A stretch of DNA of 18,668 nt, from positions 1 to 18,668 of the forward strand of contig JBFHRO010000041.1 of the NCBI GenBank assembly GCA_041591635.1. The letters are read 5' to 3'. Within the stretch, counting starts at the first letter, position 1. Each line of letters opens with the position of its first letter. Of the stretch, positions 7,294 through 14,908 are shown in pieces. A program made the position numbers and the translations under genes. Below the pieces are notes generated by a model. It was not told where the DNA came from. It was given only the letters and a program-made list of their open reading frames with translations, and made no database searches. This DNA is from JACKOD01 sp041591635. Lineage in GTDB: Bacteria > Pseudomonadota > Gammaproteobacteria > Pseudomonadales > Oleiphilaceae.

Positions 7294-8232
7294 TTAAACC
7301 GGTTTGTCTTCACCTGCCCTGATGCGATCCTGCACCAGGGTAGCCAGTGCATCTGGCTGAAATTTCGACAGAAAATCATTGCAGCCAACTTTTTCGACCA
7401 TCGCCTTATTGAAACTGCCGCTGAGCGACGTGTGCAAAACGATATACAAGTCCTTGAGCCGTGCATCGTTACGTATTTCGGTCGTCAGACGATACCCATC
7501 CATTTCGGGCATTTCGGCATCGGTAATAACCATAAGAAGCTCTTTTAATTCGTCCGCATCTTCGTCGGCCCACTGGCGCAAGAGCTTAAGTCCCTGTAAT
7601 CCATTGGTCGCGCTTAACACGGTAAGCCCCAGTTTTTGTAATGTCTGGCGAGCCTGAGCCAAAGCTACAGGGGAGTCATCGACGACCAGCACCTTGCGCT
7701 TTTTCGCGCTGTCAACCAACTCCCGGTCGAGCACCGATGAAGACACATCGGTGGTGTAAGGAACGATTTCCGCCAACACCTTCTCGACATCAATGATTTC
7801 GACGATTTCGTTGCCATAGCGCGTAATGGCCGTGAGGTAGTGACTTCGCCCTGCCCCTTTGGGCGGCGGCTGGATTTCTTCCCAGTTCATATTGACAATA
7901 CGATCCACGCTCCCGACAAGAAACGCCTGAACACTGCGATTGTACTCAGTCACAATGATGGTTGATTCTTTCGTAGGTTCCAGAGGTCGCATTTTTATCG
8001 CCATACCCAGATTGATCACAGGTACGGTTTTTTCGCGAATATGAGTGACACCGCATACCACAGGGTGACGCTGCGGCAGCAAAGTAAGATTGGGTAGTTT
8101 GAGTACTTCCTGAATCTTGAACACGTTGAGCGCAAAGGTCTGGCGCCCCGATAATTTGAACATCAGCAGCTCAAGCCGGTTTTGACCTACCAACCTGGTA
8201 CGCTGATCAACCGAGTCAAGAACGCCTGCCAT
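7294..8232 (-). CDS. cheV: Chemotaxis protein CheV (CheW-like coupling domain plus receiver)
   Basis: 312 residues from the ATG at 8232. AAAGGAGT lies 6 nt before it and would fall inside codons of the longer frame starting at 8250, so the shorter start is right. MAGVLDSVDQRTRLVGQNRL is the standard CheV opening. The CheW domain (~20-155) includes FALNVFKIQEVL and VPVINLGMAI. The receiver domain (~178-305) has acidic pair Asp185-Asp186, phosphoacceptor Asp238 in ITDAEMPEMDG, Thr268 and Lys290, so it should be phosphorylatable by CheA. CheV couples methyl-accepting receptors to CheA in the receptor array, with phosphorylation thought to aid adaptation. No other chemotaxis gene lies in the window, which is common for cheV. 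It probably leads a two-gene unit with the MOSC gene. Confidence 0.95.
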   Translation of the reverse strand: MAGVLDSVDQRTRLVGQNRLELLMFKLSGRQTFALNVFKIQEVLKLPNLTLLPQRHPVVCGVTHIREKTVPVINLGMAIKMRPLEPTKESTIIVTEYNRSVQAFLVGSVDRIVNMNWEEIQPPPKGAGRSHYLTAITRYGNEIVEIIDVEKVLAEIVPYTTDVSSSVLDRELVDSAKKRKVLVVDDSPVALAQARQTLQKLGLTVLSATNGLQGLKLLRQWADEDADELKELLMVITDAEMPEMDGYRLTTEIRNDARLKDLYIVLHTSLSGSFNKAMVEKVGCNDFLSKFQPDALATLVQDRIRAGEDKPV

Positions 8233-8305
8233 CAAAGACTCCTTTACCACAAATTCTGACTACAGCAAGACAGCAACACCAATGTTGCCAGACAACAATG
8301 GTCAA

Positions 8306-8333
8306 AGTGTAGCCGAACTTGCGTAATTGCAAA
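8306..8333 (-). promoter_or_regulatory. Possible cheV promoter
   Basis: On the minus strand TTTGCA (8333-8328) and TACACT (8311-8306) are separated by 16 bp, about 75 bp upstream of the cheV start. An imperfect 9-bp dyad (8279-8301, one mismatch) lies just downstream in the leader. The match is moderate, and a flagellar-type sigma factor could be used instead. Confidence 0.3.
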
Positions 8334-8389
8334 AATGCGGCACCGGAACATCTTGTATCATTGGAGAGGAGAGAGATATCAAAAACAAA

Positions 8390-8465
<76 letters not shown>

Positions 8466-8547
8466 ACTGAACAACCGTTTTTGTCCATTCTTCGATGATC
8501 GCCACAAAACGCTTTAATTTCATTGCATTAGGCGAAGAACGCGGGCG

Positions 8548-8576
8548 ATTATAGGGATACCAAAACAAAGATTCAA
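8548..8576 (-). promoter_or_regulatory. Sigma70 promoter of tRNA-Gly, GC-rich discriminator
   Basis: On the minus strand TTGAAT (8576-8571), a 17-bp spacer, then TATAAT (8553-8548). CGCCCGCG follows, a GC-rich discriminator typical of stable-RNA promoters under stringent control. The expected start is near 8541, giving a leader of about 75 nt before the tRNA. Confidence 0.8.
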
Positions 8577-8647
8577 GCCATCTTGGATATTTTTGGTTTC
8601 CTGACCAAAACGCCGGCGCTGCCCGTCACATCATGGACAGGGGCTAC

Positions 8648-8685
8648 AGGGTGAAAGCGCCCCGGCAACGTGAACCTTTCACCCT
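8648..8685 (-). repeat. 10-bp inverted repeat after the tetR stop
   Basis: AGGGTGAAAG (8648-8657) and CTTTCACCCT (8676-8685) form a perfect 10-bp dyad with an 18-nt loop, 10 bp after the TetR stop codon on the minus strand. No T-run follows, so it is not a classic intrinsic terminator. It may be a transcript-end stabilising hairpin or a Rho-dependent end that keeps tetR transcripts out of the tRNA gene. Confidence 0.5.
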
Positions 8686-8694
8686 TGACCTCGA

Positions 8695-9408
8695 TTACCT
8701 TCTGAGTAATAAGGTTGCCAAGCGTCTGATCGAAGATCTCACCAGGTATTCATTAGTTACACCATCGTTCAATACGCTTTCATAAAGCAACGCTTGTACG
8801 CCACTGATGATAAACATCGCATCTTCGGCTGGTGACGGTGATTTGGTTTGCATCAGGAAATTGACCAGTCTTGTGAACCACGCCATGCGGTACTCCTTGG
8901 CCAACGGCTGCAATTGCTTGTCACGCAAGGCTTCCATCAGAAAGGCCATTTCGGCCAGCACATCTTCCCGGCGAAATTGAACCTGCGCTTTGATGTAACG
9001 AACGCCCATCTCGACCAACTCTTCAATAAAGCGCAAGCGGGTCTCTTCATCCGTCTGAACACTCGCTATGTCATAGTTCTGCAGCAATTTGCTTAGTTCG
9101 CCATAGAAAAGGTCGAGAATTTGCTGGCTTTTTTCGGCAAACAACATAAAGGCATCGGTAATCAGCTCTTCTATGTCCTTGAAATAATAGGTGGTCGACG
9201 CCAGCGGAACCTCGGCTTCTTTGGCAACCGCGCGGTGTTTTACACCCCGAACGCCCTCTCTGGCCACGATTCGCAGTGCCGCTTCAAGAATGATACGGCG
9301 GCGATGTTCGCTTTTGGCTCGCGCCGCTTTGCGCCCCTGATAGTGAATCGAATCTTGCAATGATGCATCACCTGTCGTCTTGACCGACTTAAGTGGAGTC
9401 TGTGACAT
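8695..9408 (-). CDS. TetR-family transcriptional regulator
   Basis: 237 residues, with AAGG 5 nt before the ATG. After a polar N-terminal tail of ~32 residues comes the TetR helix-turn-helix: RRRIILEAALRIVAREGVRG, then VKHRAVAKEAEVPLASTTYYFKD (~37-80), ending in the hallmark TTYYFKD that precedes helix 4. The remaining ~150 residues form the variable helical ligand and dimerisation domain; I see nothing that fixes the ligand. It is a lone gene between the tRNA and a non-coding region, not divergent from any metabolic gene, so its targets cannot be read from context. Lipid metabolism would be a reasonable guess given the neighbourhood. A perfect tandem 19-bp duplication lies 44-81 bp upstream of the start. 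Confidence 0.9.
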   Translation of the reverse strand: MSQTPLKSVKTTGDASLQDSIHYQGRKAARAKSEHRRRIILEAALRIVAREGVRGVKHRAVAKEAEVPLASTTYYFKDIEELITDAFMLFAEKSQQILDLFYGELSKLLQNYDIASVQTDEETRLRFIEELVEMGVRYIKAQVQFRREDVLAEMAFLMEALRDKQLQPLAKEYRMAWFTRLVNFLMQTKSPSPAEDAMFIISGVQALLYESVLNDGVTNEYLVRSSIRRLATLLLRR

Positions 9409-9451
9409 GTCAACCTTGCCTCGCTACATAGAGTTATAAATGGATATTATT

Positions 9452-9489
9452 CTTATTGGTTTCTTAAAAACTTATTGGTTTCTTAAAAA
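9452..9489. repeat. Perfect tandem duplication of a 19-bp unit upstream of tetR
   Basis: The unit cttattggtttcttaaaaa occurs at 9452-9470 and, immediately adjacent, at 9471-9489, with no mismatch. It occupies the expected promoter zone of the TetR gene. It could be a doubled operator or a recent replication-slippage duplication. Confidence 0.75.
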
Positions 9490-9751
9490 GTTGTACCATT
9501 TTAACAAATACTCACACACCGCGCCTGTGATCGTCTTCGTAGTTTTGACGCAGCAGTTCGCTGCAAGGGGGGGAGACAGGCTTGGTTCTGGTGATGTTCT
9601 TTGAAAGCAAGGCGATTGAGCCGCAATTCGCGATAATAGGTTAGGTAGTGCCTGCAAGTTACACAAACTTACATTGCGATTACATTACCTTACGCGACTT
9701 AACCATTTAGCAATAGACGCAACAAGCGCGACTCCCTAGGATTGGCCTTGT

Positions 9752-9909
9752 GGATTTGAGCAGTATCCCCGACGCGAAGGCGTTTGCAGTACCTTCGCCG
9801 GCTAAACTCCGGGGTTCAAATTCCGACAGTTTTCCTTTTTAGTTTCCTTTCAGTCCTTTGTTGTGTTTTTAGTTTTCGGGCGAGTGGCGCTATCCAACTC
9901 GCCCTTTTT
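9752..9909 (+). ncRNA. Candidate structured small RNA, ending at an intrinsic terminator
   Basis: Nested complementarities are visible on the plus strand. GGATTTGA (9752-9759) pairs with TCAAATTCC (9816-9824, one bulged T). CCCCG (9767-9771) pairs with CGGGG (9810-9814). GCGAAGG (9774-9780) pairs with CCTTCGC (9792-9798) as an 11-nt-loop hairpin. A T-rich stretch follows, then the terminator hairpin at 9878-9904. A terminator facing this way needs a plus-strand transcript, and no protein gene supplies one. GGGGTTCAAATTCC resembles a tRNA or tmRNA T-arm, but no matching acceptor stem, CCA or tag peptide was found. The 5' end and promoter are not identified; the family is unknown. Confidence 0.35.
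9878..9909 (+). terminator. Strong intrinsic terminator, plus strand
   Basis: GGGCGAGT (9878-9885), an 11-nt loop and ACTCGCCC (9897-9904) form a perfect 8-bp GC-rich stem, followed by TTTTTATT. There is no T-run on the other side, so it acts on plus-strand transcripts and not on the kinase operon. Confidence 0.8.
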
Positions 9910-10000
9910 ATTCGTCCCCTCGATTGGTTTTATTGCCCCACGTCCTTATTGCCTCACGACGACTACGCACCCGAATCCTTCAGGATGTACGTCAACATCG

Positions 10001-11557
10001 CTAACGGGGATAGCCAGTGATCTCGCGGATCGACTTGTATAGCGGCTGCAACTGCTGGTACATCTTGAGATAGACCTGTTCGTAGAGCTTGCCATAAGTC
10101 GCCTGGGCTTGCGGATTGGGATAAAACACTCGCCCTACCCGCGTCATACGCTGGATGGCGGTGTCGAAGTCCGGGTGCAGGCCTAAGCCCACTGCGGCAT
10201 CGATCGCTGCCCCCAAACCCGAGGTTTCGTAGGTGTGCGGGCGTTCTGCCGGCAAGCCAAAAATATCGGCCGTCAACTGCATGGCCGCATCGCTTTGCGA
10301 CCCACCTCCGGCCACCCGCAATTTGGTAATCTTGACCCCCGTACGCGCTTCGATGCGCTCCTTTCCCTCCCGCAAGGCATAGGCCAGACCTTCCAGAATG
10401 GCGCGATAGATATGGGCGCGAGTATGGACATCACCAAAACCTATAATGCCGCCCTTGGCTTCCGGCCCCGGGTCCCGAACGCCGGGTGACCAGTAAGGTT
10501 GCAGCATCAAGCCCATCGACCCGGGCGGCACTTCATTCACCAGTTCGTCAAAAAGCATTTCGGGGGCGATTCCACGATCGTCGGCAAGGCGCTGTTCACG
10601 CAAGCCGAATTCCTTTTTGAACCAGCTGACCATCCAGAATCCACGATAAATCATGACCTCCGTGCAATAGGCGCCGGGAATTGCCGAGGGGTAAGGCGGC
10701 ATGTATTTGATGGATTCAACATACTTTGCACTGGTGGTGTTGATGGTGGCCGTCGTGCCGTAGCTCATGCAGGCAATATGGGGTGCATTGCCTCCTGAGC
10801 CCAGTATTTCACACGCCTTGTCGGAGGCACTGGCCAGCACCGGCAAGCCCACAGGGATTCCGGTGTGGACGGCCGCCTCTGGCGTAATCCGCCCAAGCAG
10901 CTTTCCGGGCGCGACCAGTTCCGGCAGTTGCTCTGGCACCAGCGGCAGTACCTGCCAGCGCCAGTCTGAGGGTCTGGCCCAGTCAAGGCGTTTGTAATCG
11001 AAGGGAATATAGCCTACCTGACTCCCCACCGAATCCTTGAACTCGCCCGTAAGCCGATAGTTCAAGTAACCTGAAAGCAACAGGTACTTATGAGTACGGT
11101 TCCAGATATCCGGTTGATTCTGTTTGATCCAGATCGCCTGGGATTTCTCACGAAAGCGCTTGACGACATCTTCTACCCGGGCAAGTTTGAACAGCCAGCC
11201 CCAGGGTCCCTTCACGGGCCCTTCTACCTCGGCATGGCGCTGATCGAGCCAGATTATGGCGGGACGCAGGGGATTTCCGTCTTTATCCAGATTAACGACC
11301 GTTCCGCGCTGCGTTGTAACCGATACACCGCGGATGCAGCTCCGATCGATCGAGACGCTGGCCCACAGGGCATCACAAGCCGCTTTGAGCGACTGCCAAT
11401 AGTATTCCGGGTGCTGTTCAGCCCAGCCGGGATGGGCGGAAAAATAGGGTTCCAACTCTTTCTTGCCCTTGCCCACCAGATTGCCATCGGTATCGAACAA
11501 GAGGGCTCGCACGCTTTGGGTGCCATTATCAATGGTCAACAGATAGTCGGAGCGCAT
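10001..11557 (-). CDS. FGGY-family carbohydrate kinase (glycerol-kinase-like, substrate uncertain)
   Basis: 518-residue cytosolic two-lobed ATP-dependent kinase. The phosphate-1 loop is DNGTQSVRALLFD (~10-22). TTQRG (~81-85) and WLDQR (~103-107) line the sugar site. The probable catalytic base is Asp246 in SASDKACE. Adenosine-side motifs are SYGTTATI (~265-272) and AGGGSQSD (~416-423). E. coli GlpK has Arg-Glu after TNQ to hold glycerol. Here the Glu is replaced by Gly85, and the Asp of WLDQR is of the xylulokinase/gluconokinase kind. So glycerol is not assured and another polyol or glycerol derivative is possible. The start overlaps the stop of the upstream GlpD-like gene by one base (TGATG) and has a perfect AAGGAGG, so translation is likely coupled. 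It is last in the operon. Confidence 0.9.
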   Translation of the reverse strand: MRSDYLLTIDNGTQSVRALLFDTDGNLVGKGKKELEPYFSAHPGWAEQHPEYYWQSLKAACDALWASVSIDRSCIRGVSVTTQRGTVVNLDKDGNPLRPAIIWLDQRHAEVEGPVKGPWGWLFKLARVEDVVKRFREKSQAIWIKQNQPDIWNRTHKYLLLSGYLNYRLTGEFKDSVGSQVGYIPFDYKRLDWARPSDWRWQVLPLVPEQLPELVAPGKLLGRITPEAAVHTGIPVGLPVLASASDKACEILGSGGNAPHIACMSYGTTATINTTSAKYVESIKYMPPYPSAIPGAYCTEVMIYRGFWMVSWFKKEFGLREQRLADDRGIAPEMLFDELVNEVPPGSMGLMLQPYWSPGVRDPGPEAKGGIIGFGDVHTRAHIYRAILEGLAYALREGKERIEARTGVKITKLRVAGGGSQSDAAMQLTADIFGLPAERPHTYETSGLGAAIDAAVGLGLHPDFDTAIQRMTRVGRVFYPNPQAQATYGKLYEQVYLKMYQQLQPLYKSIREITGYPR

Positions 11558-13224
11558 CAGACTGCCTCCTTTTCTGTCGTTTGCAATCTGCCTGGATTTG
11601 CCATCACGGGCACAACACGCGAAGGCAAACTGTAGCTATGGCGCATCAATTGCCGGTAGGCGTATTCTTCCTGATCCCAGCGTGCTTCCGTCCAGCCCAG
11701 ATAACGCTGACAGCCGATCTTGATCTGCGGTAACAGCGGGATGAGGTGCGGACCCAGCAGCAAACCCAAACGCGTACGACGCAGTAGCAGGTCTTCCAGA
11801 TGAATCACCATTTCATGCTGAAGAACCCAGTCCACTTCTGCCCACAGCGTTTCTGTGAACCCTATCTGCTGCAATCGGCCTGCCTCCATCTGACTTGCCG
11901 CCAAGCCATAACGGCCCTGCAGGCGGCGCCATTGAGCAGAGGTCAGGCAATCCGGTTTTGGCGTCACGCCAACCGCTTTGAACAGCAGCGCTGACGAGGG
12001 CGCCGCCATGGGTGGCAGGTAGGGCTTGGCCGTCTCCAGCACATCCAGCGCAATCAAGCGAAAGGTGGTCAGTTTTCCCCCGGCAACGCTAATGAGCCCG
12101 TGATCATCCCAGACGGAGTGCTCGCGCTTTTCTTTGGACGGTTTGGTTGACGCTTTGTCGGGGCTGGCACCGCTTTGGCTCACCACCGGCCGAACACCGG
12201 CATAGGTCGAAACAACGTCAGTCTCTACCAGGCTGGCACCGGGGAACTGGGTATTTGCCGCCTGCAGCAAATAGTCCACTTCTTCCTGGGTGATATTGGC
12301 ATCGCGGCGCATATTCTGGCGATGATCAAGATCGGTAGTGCCGATAACGGTGCAGCCTTCCCACGGAAATACAAACACCGGGCGTTTGTCTTGCGGATGA
12401 AAAAAACTTACCGCAAAAGCCACCGGCAGACGCCAGGCCGGAAGCACCAGGTGGCTGCCGCGAAGCGGCCGGATCGCCGGTTTTGCCCCCAATTGACCGC
12501 GCAGATTGTCAGTCCATGCCCCGGTGGCGCTGATTACGCATCGAGCTTCAATCGCAAAGCTTTGTTGCGAGAGCTTATCGCGCACTTGCACGCCTTTGAC
12601 TCTGGCAGTTTCATCCTCAATGCGCAGCAAGCTGGTCACCTCAAGGTAATTGAGCGCCTGCGCGCCGTCGTTTACTGCCTCCTGCAAGACGCGCAGCACC
12701 AAACGGGCATCGTCGGTTACGGCATCGCCAAACTGGGTGGCCCCTTCCAGTCCTTCCAGACGCAGCCCGGGAACCAGGAAGTCTGCCACGCCCTTGCGCC
12801 ACCAGCGATGATTACGCCGCCCGGCCAGAAAGTCATACACCGACAGCAAGAGATTGAAGATACGAGGCCCAGGAAAAACGCCCTTGTAGTGCCCCATTAA
12901 AAAGGGTAAGGGATCAACCAGGCCCGGAAGCTCCTCCAGCAATCGCTGGCGCTCCTGTACCGACTCGCGGGTGAGGGCAAGCTGACCCGCGCCAAGATAC
13001 CGCAACCCACCGTGCACCATTTTTGAAGACCGGCTGGAAGTGCCCCAGGCAAAATCGCATTGTTCGATCAGTAATGTCTTGAGCCCACAACGCGCTGCCT
13101 CACGCAACACGCCGGCACCGGTAATGCCACCGCCAATGATGACAAGGTCCCAGGGCGAACCCGGTTCTCTTTGAAGTTTTTCTATCAGCGCCTCACGCGC
13201 CCCTGGCTGGCCTAACGACTGCAT
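11557..13224 (-). CDS. GlpD-like FAD-dependent glycerol-3-phosphate dehydrogenase
   Basis: 555 residues from the ATG at 13224 (MQSLGQPG), with GGGAG 6 nt upstream. An ATG at 13341 would overlap the preceding gene by 74 bp. The FAD-binding loop is IIGGGITGAGVLREAA (~29-44). The DFAWGTSSRSSKMVHGGLRYL block (~57-77) keeps His71, Arg75 and Tyr76. YAGVRPV keeps Arg345 and GGKLTTFR keeps Lys384. From memory of the E. coli GlpD structure, these positions bind substrate, so a G3P-like substrate is well supported. The C-terminal cap domain (~430-535) is present with HEMVIHLEDLLLRRTRLGL. An insert of low complexity (~350-370) precedes the last FAD segment. Expected reaction: G3P to DHAP with electrons to quinone at the membrane. 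It lies between an alkyl-DHAP-synthase-like gene (43-bp gap) and the kinase. Confidence 0.9.
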   Translation of the reverse strand: MQSLGQPGAREALIEKLQREPGSPWDLVIIGGGITGAGVLREAARCGLKTLLIEQCDFAWGTSSRSSKMVHGGLRYLGAGQLALTRESVQERQRLLEELPGLVDPLPFLMGHYKGVFPGPRIFNLLLSVYDFLAGRRNHRWWRKGVADFLVPGLRLEGLEGATQFGDAVTDDARLVLRVLQEAVNDGAQALNYLEVTSLLRIEDETARVKGVQVRDKLSQQSFAIEARCVISATGAWTDNLRGQLGAKPAIRPLRGSHLVLPAWRLPVAFAVSFFHPQDKRPVFVFPWEGCTVIGTTDLDHRQNMRRDANITQEEVDYLLQAANTQFPGASLVETDVVSTYAGVRPVVSQSGASPDKASTKPSKEKREHSVWDDHGLISVAGGKLTTFRLIALDVLETAKPYLPPMAAPSSALLFKAVGVTPKPDCLTSAQWRRLQGRYGLAASQMEAGRLQQIGFTETLWAEVDWVLQHEMVIHLEDLLLRRTRLGLLLGPHLIPLLPQIKIGCQRYLGWTEARWDQEEYAYRQLMRHSYSLPSRVVPVMANPGRLQTTEKEAV

Positions 13225-13267
13225 AACCTTCTCCCGCCCTGTTTCATTCAACGACCTGATACCCGAC

Positions 13268-14890
13268 TCAATCTTCTTTGTCCGCCGTGGCGGTTTGCCC
13301 TTGCAGCAAGGTTCCCGGATTAAGCTGCCCCTTGGGATCAAAGGTCGCCATCAGGGTCTCGATCGCTTTCATCCCCAAAGGCCCCTTTTCCACCGGCATG
13401 AAAGGCGCGTGATCCTTGCCCACGCCGTGCTGGTGACTGATGGTTCCCCGGTGATTGACGATGATCCCGGAAGTTGTGTGTTTGAGCCGCTGCCACCAAT
13501 CAAGGGTCTGGGCATAGGTCGGGGCCGCGCGAAAAACATAGGTGGTGTAAATGCTGCACCCTTGGCCGTAAAAGTGAGACAAGTGGGTGAATACATGCAC
13601 TTTCTCACCCTGATCCGCGATGGCGGTGCGCAGGTTGTTTTCCATCCGGTTGAGCAGGTTATCAAGATTATCCCAGTCGGTAGCGGTTTCGAGGGTGTCT
13701 ACCGCATAGCCCTTGGCCCACAGTGCCTCGCGCAAATACGGCATGGTGAAACGCTTTTCGGCCCAACGATCGCCCAGTTTCGTTCCTGTATAGATGCCAT
13801 CAAACTGGCGTATCAACTGTTTCACCTGGCTGCGTACGGCCTTGCATTGCATGTCGGTGCCTGTGATGCCCAGTGTCATCATGCACTTGCCGGCAGCCGA
13901 TCCGCGCAGGGAAAGGTATTTTTCCAGCATGGCAATCAGGGATTCATGACCGGCCAATGCCAGCTGGGTTTCGGTTTCGATGGCATTACTCAGGCGCAGC
14001 ATCGACAGTGCCACGCGGTTTTGCACCAACTCCCGTGCCGCCGCCTTGGCGCGACCCCAGTCCGGGAAGAAGATGACATAAAATCGCTCGCTCGGCGCCA
14101 GGCGGCTCACCCGCACCTTGACCTCGGTAACTATTCCCATGCGCCCTTCCGAACCCATGACCAGCTCCCGCAGGTCGGGCCCGGCGGACGAAGCCGGCAA
14201 GGTAGGCAAGTCAAATCGCCCCAGAGGGGTCTCTACCCGACCGCCGGCAAACATCTGCTCGATTCGACCGTAGCGCAAGGACTGCTGGCCGCTGGAACGG
14301 GTTACCACCCAGCCACCCAGCGTGGATAATTCAAAAGACTGAGGAAAATGCCCCAGCGTGTAGCCCTTGGCACGCAGCAAGGACTCCACCAGCGGCCCTG
14401 GGGTACCGGCCCCGAAGGTCGCAATCTGGCTGTCGGTATTGAGCTCCAGCAAACGGTTCATGCGTCCCAAATCAATGGTAAGCACCGGTTTGTCACCCTG
14501 TAGCGGGTTGATGTGGCCCGCCACGCTGGTGCCCCCACCGTAGGGGATCACCACGATGCCTTGCGCATAGCAATAGCCCAGAAGCTCGGCGACCTGTTCG
14601 GAGGTTTCGGGGTATGCCACGCCGTCTGGAAACACGCCGAAATCACCGCTACGCATCGCCAGCCAGTCGGCCAGGCTTTGGCCTCGGGCATGACGCACCC
14701 GGTCTTCTGCGGCCGTCACTATCAAGGGATGAGCGGCCAGTCGAGTGGCGGGCACCCGGGCAATCACGGCCTCCAGGGTGGCATCGGGCAACCGGGTTGC
14801 GACGCCGATACGCTCCTGCAAGAAACGATCACCGTTTTTCGGCAGGTTCATGCTATTGGCTTCGTCGCCCCAACCATTCCAGCGCTTCAT
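13268..14890 (-). CDS. FAD-binding enzyme of the alkyldihydroxyacetonephosphate synthase (AGPS) type
   Basis: 540 residues, GAGGAG 8 nt before the ATG. It begins MKRWNGWGDE, as in AGPS (WNGWG, ~4-8). The FAD PCMH domain (~90-265) has IPYGGGTSVAGH (~115-126), HFPQSFELSTLGGWVVTRSSG (~181-201) and MGSEGRMGIVTEV. The C-terminal substrate domain keeps the Arg of YLRE (387) and the Tyr of CSIYTTYVF (448), at the places of the AGPS active-site Arg419 and Tyr578. It ends with ISHQHGVGK (484-492), where AGPS has three His in a row. AGPS swaps the acyl chain of acyl-DHAP for a fatty alcohol, making the ether bond. Distant relatives are D-lactate and other 2-hydroxyacid dehydrogenases, and E. coli YgcU, so a redox function is the main alternative. 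It is first in the operon, divergent from an AraC regulator. Confidence 0.87.
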   Translation of the reverse strand: MKRWNGWGDEANSMNLPKNGDRFLQERIGVATRLPDATLEAVIARVPATRLAAHPLIVTAAEDRVRHARGQSLADWLAMRSGDFGVFPDGVAYPETSEQVAELLGYCYAQGIVVIPYGGGTSVAGHINPLQGDKPVLTIDLGRMNRLLELNTDSQIATFGAGTPGPLVESLLRAKGYTLGHFPQSFELSTLGGWVVTRSSGQQSLRYGRIEQMFAGGRVETPLGRFDLPTLPASSAGPDLRELVMGSEGRMGIVTEVKVRVSRLAPSERFYVIFFPDWGRAKAAARELVQNRVALSMLRLSNAIETETQLALAGHESLIAMLEKYLSLRGSAAGKCMMTLGITGTDMQCKAVRSQVKQLIRQFDGIYTGTKLGDRWAEKRFTMPYLREALWAKGYAVDTLETATDWDNLDNLLNRMENNLRTAIADQGEKVHVFTHLSHFYGQGCSIYTTYVFRAAPTYAQTLDWWQRLKHTTSGIIVNHRGTISHQHGVGKDHAPFMPVEKGPLGMKAIETLMATFDPKGQLNPGTLLQGQTATADKED

Positions 14891-14908
14891 TTGCTACTCT
14901 CCTCGCTA

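Larger units (their letters stand above)
9409..10000. other. Protein-free region between tetR and the FGGY kinase operon
   Basis: About 590 bp with no credible coding gene. It holds the tetR upstream repeats (9452-9489), a candidate structured RNA (about 9752-9824) and a strong plus-strand terminator (9878-9909). A plus-strand frame from 9784 runs through the terminator and into the convergent kinase gene; I reject it as a gene. Confidence 0.6.

Noticed and set aside
9600..9840. A tmRNA (ssrA) or a complete tRNA around the T-arm-like sequence
   Set aside because: No 5' partner strand, no CCA, no acceptor stem and no ANDENYALAA-like tag frame could be found; only a T-arm-like fragment is present.
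9784..10020. 78-residue hydrophobic plus-strand frame
   Set aside because: It begins inside the RNA-like structure, reads straight through a strong terminator and overlaps the end of the convergent kinase gene.
13295..14329. 344-residue plus-strand open frame opposite the AGPS-like gene
   Set aside because: It is the antisense of a clear FAD-enzyme gene, is rich in His, Arg and Gln with no family signature, and has no room for its own promoter. Long antisense frames are common opposite GC-rich codons.
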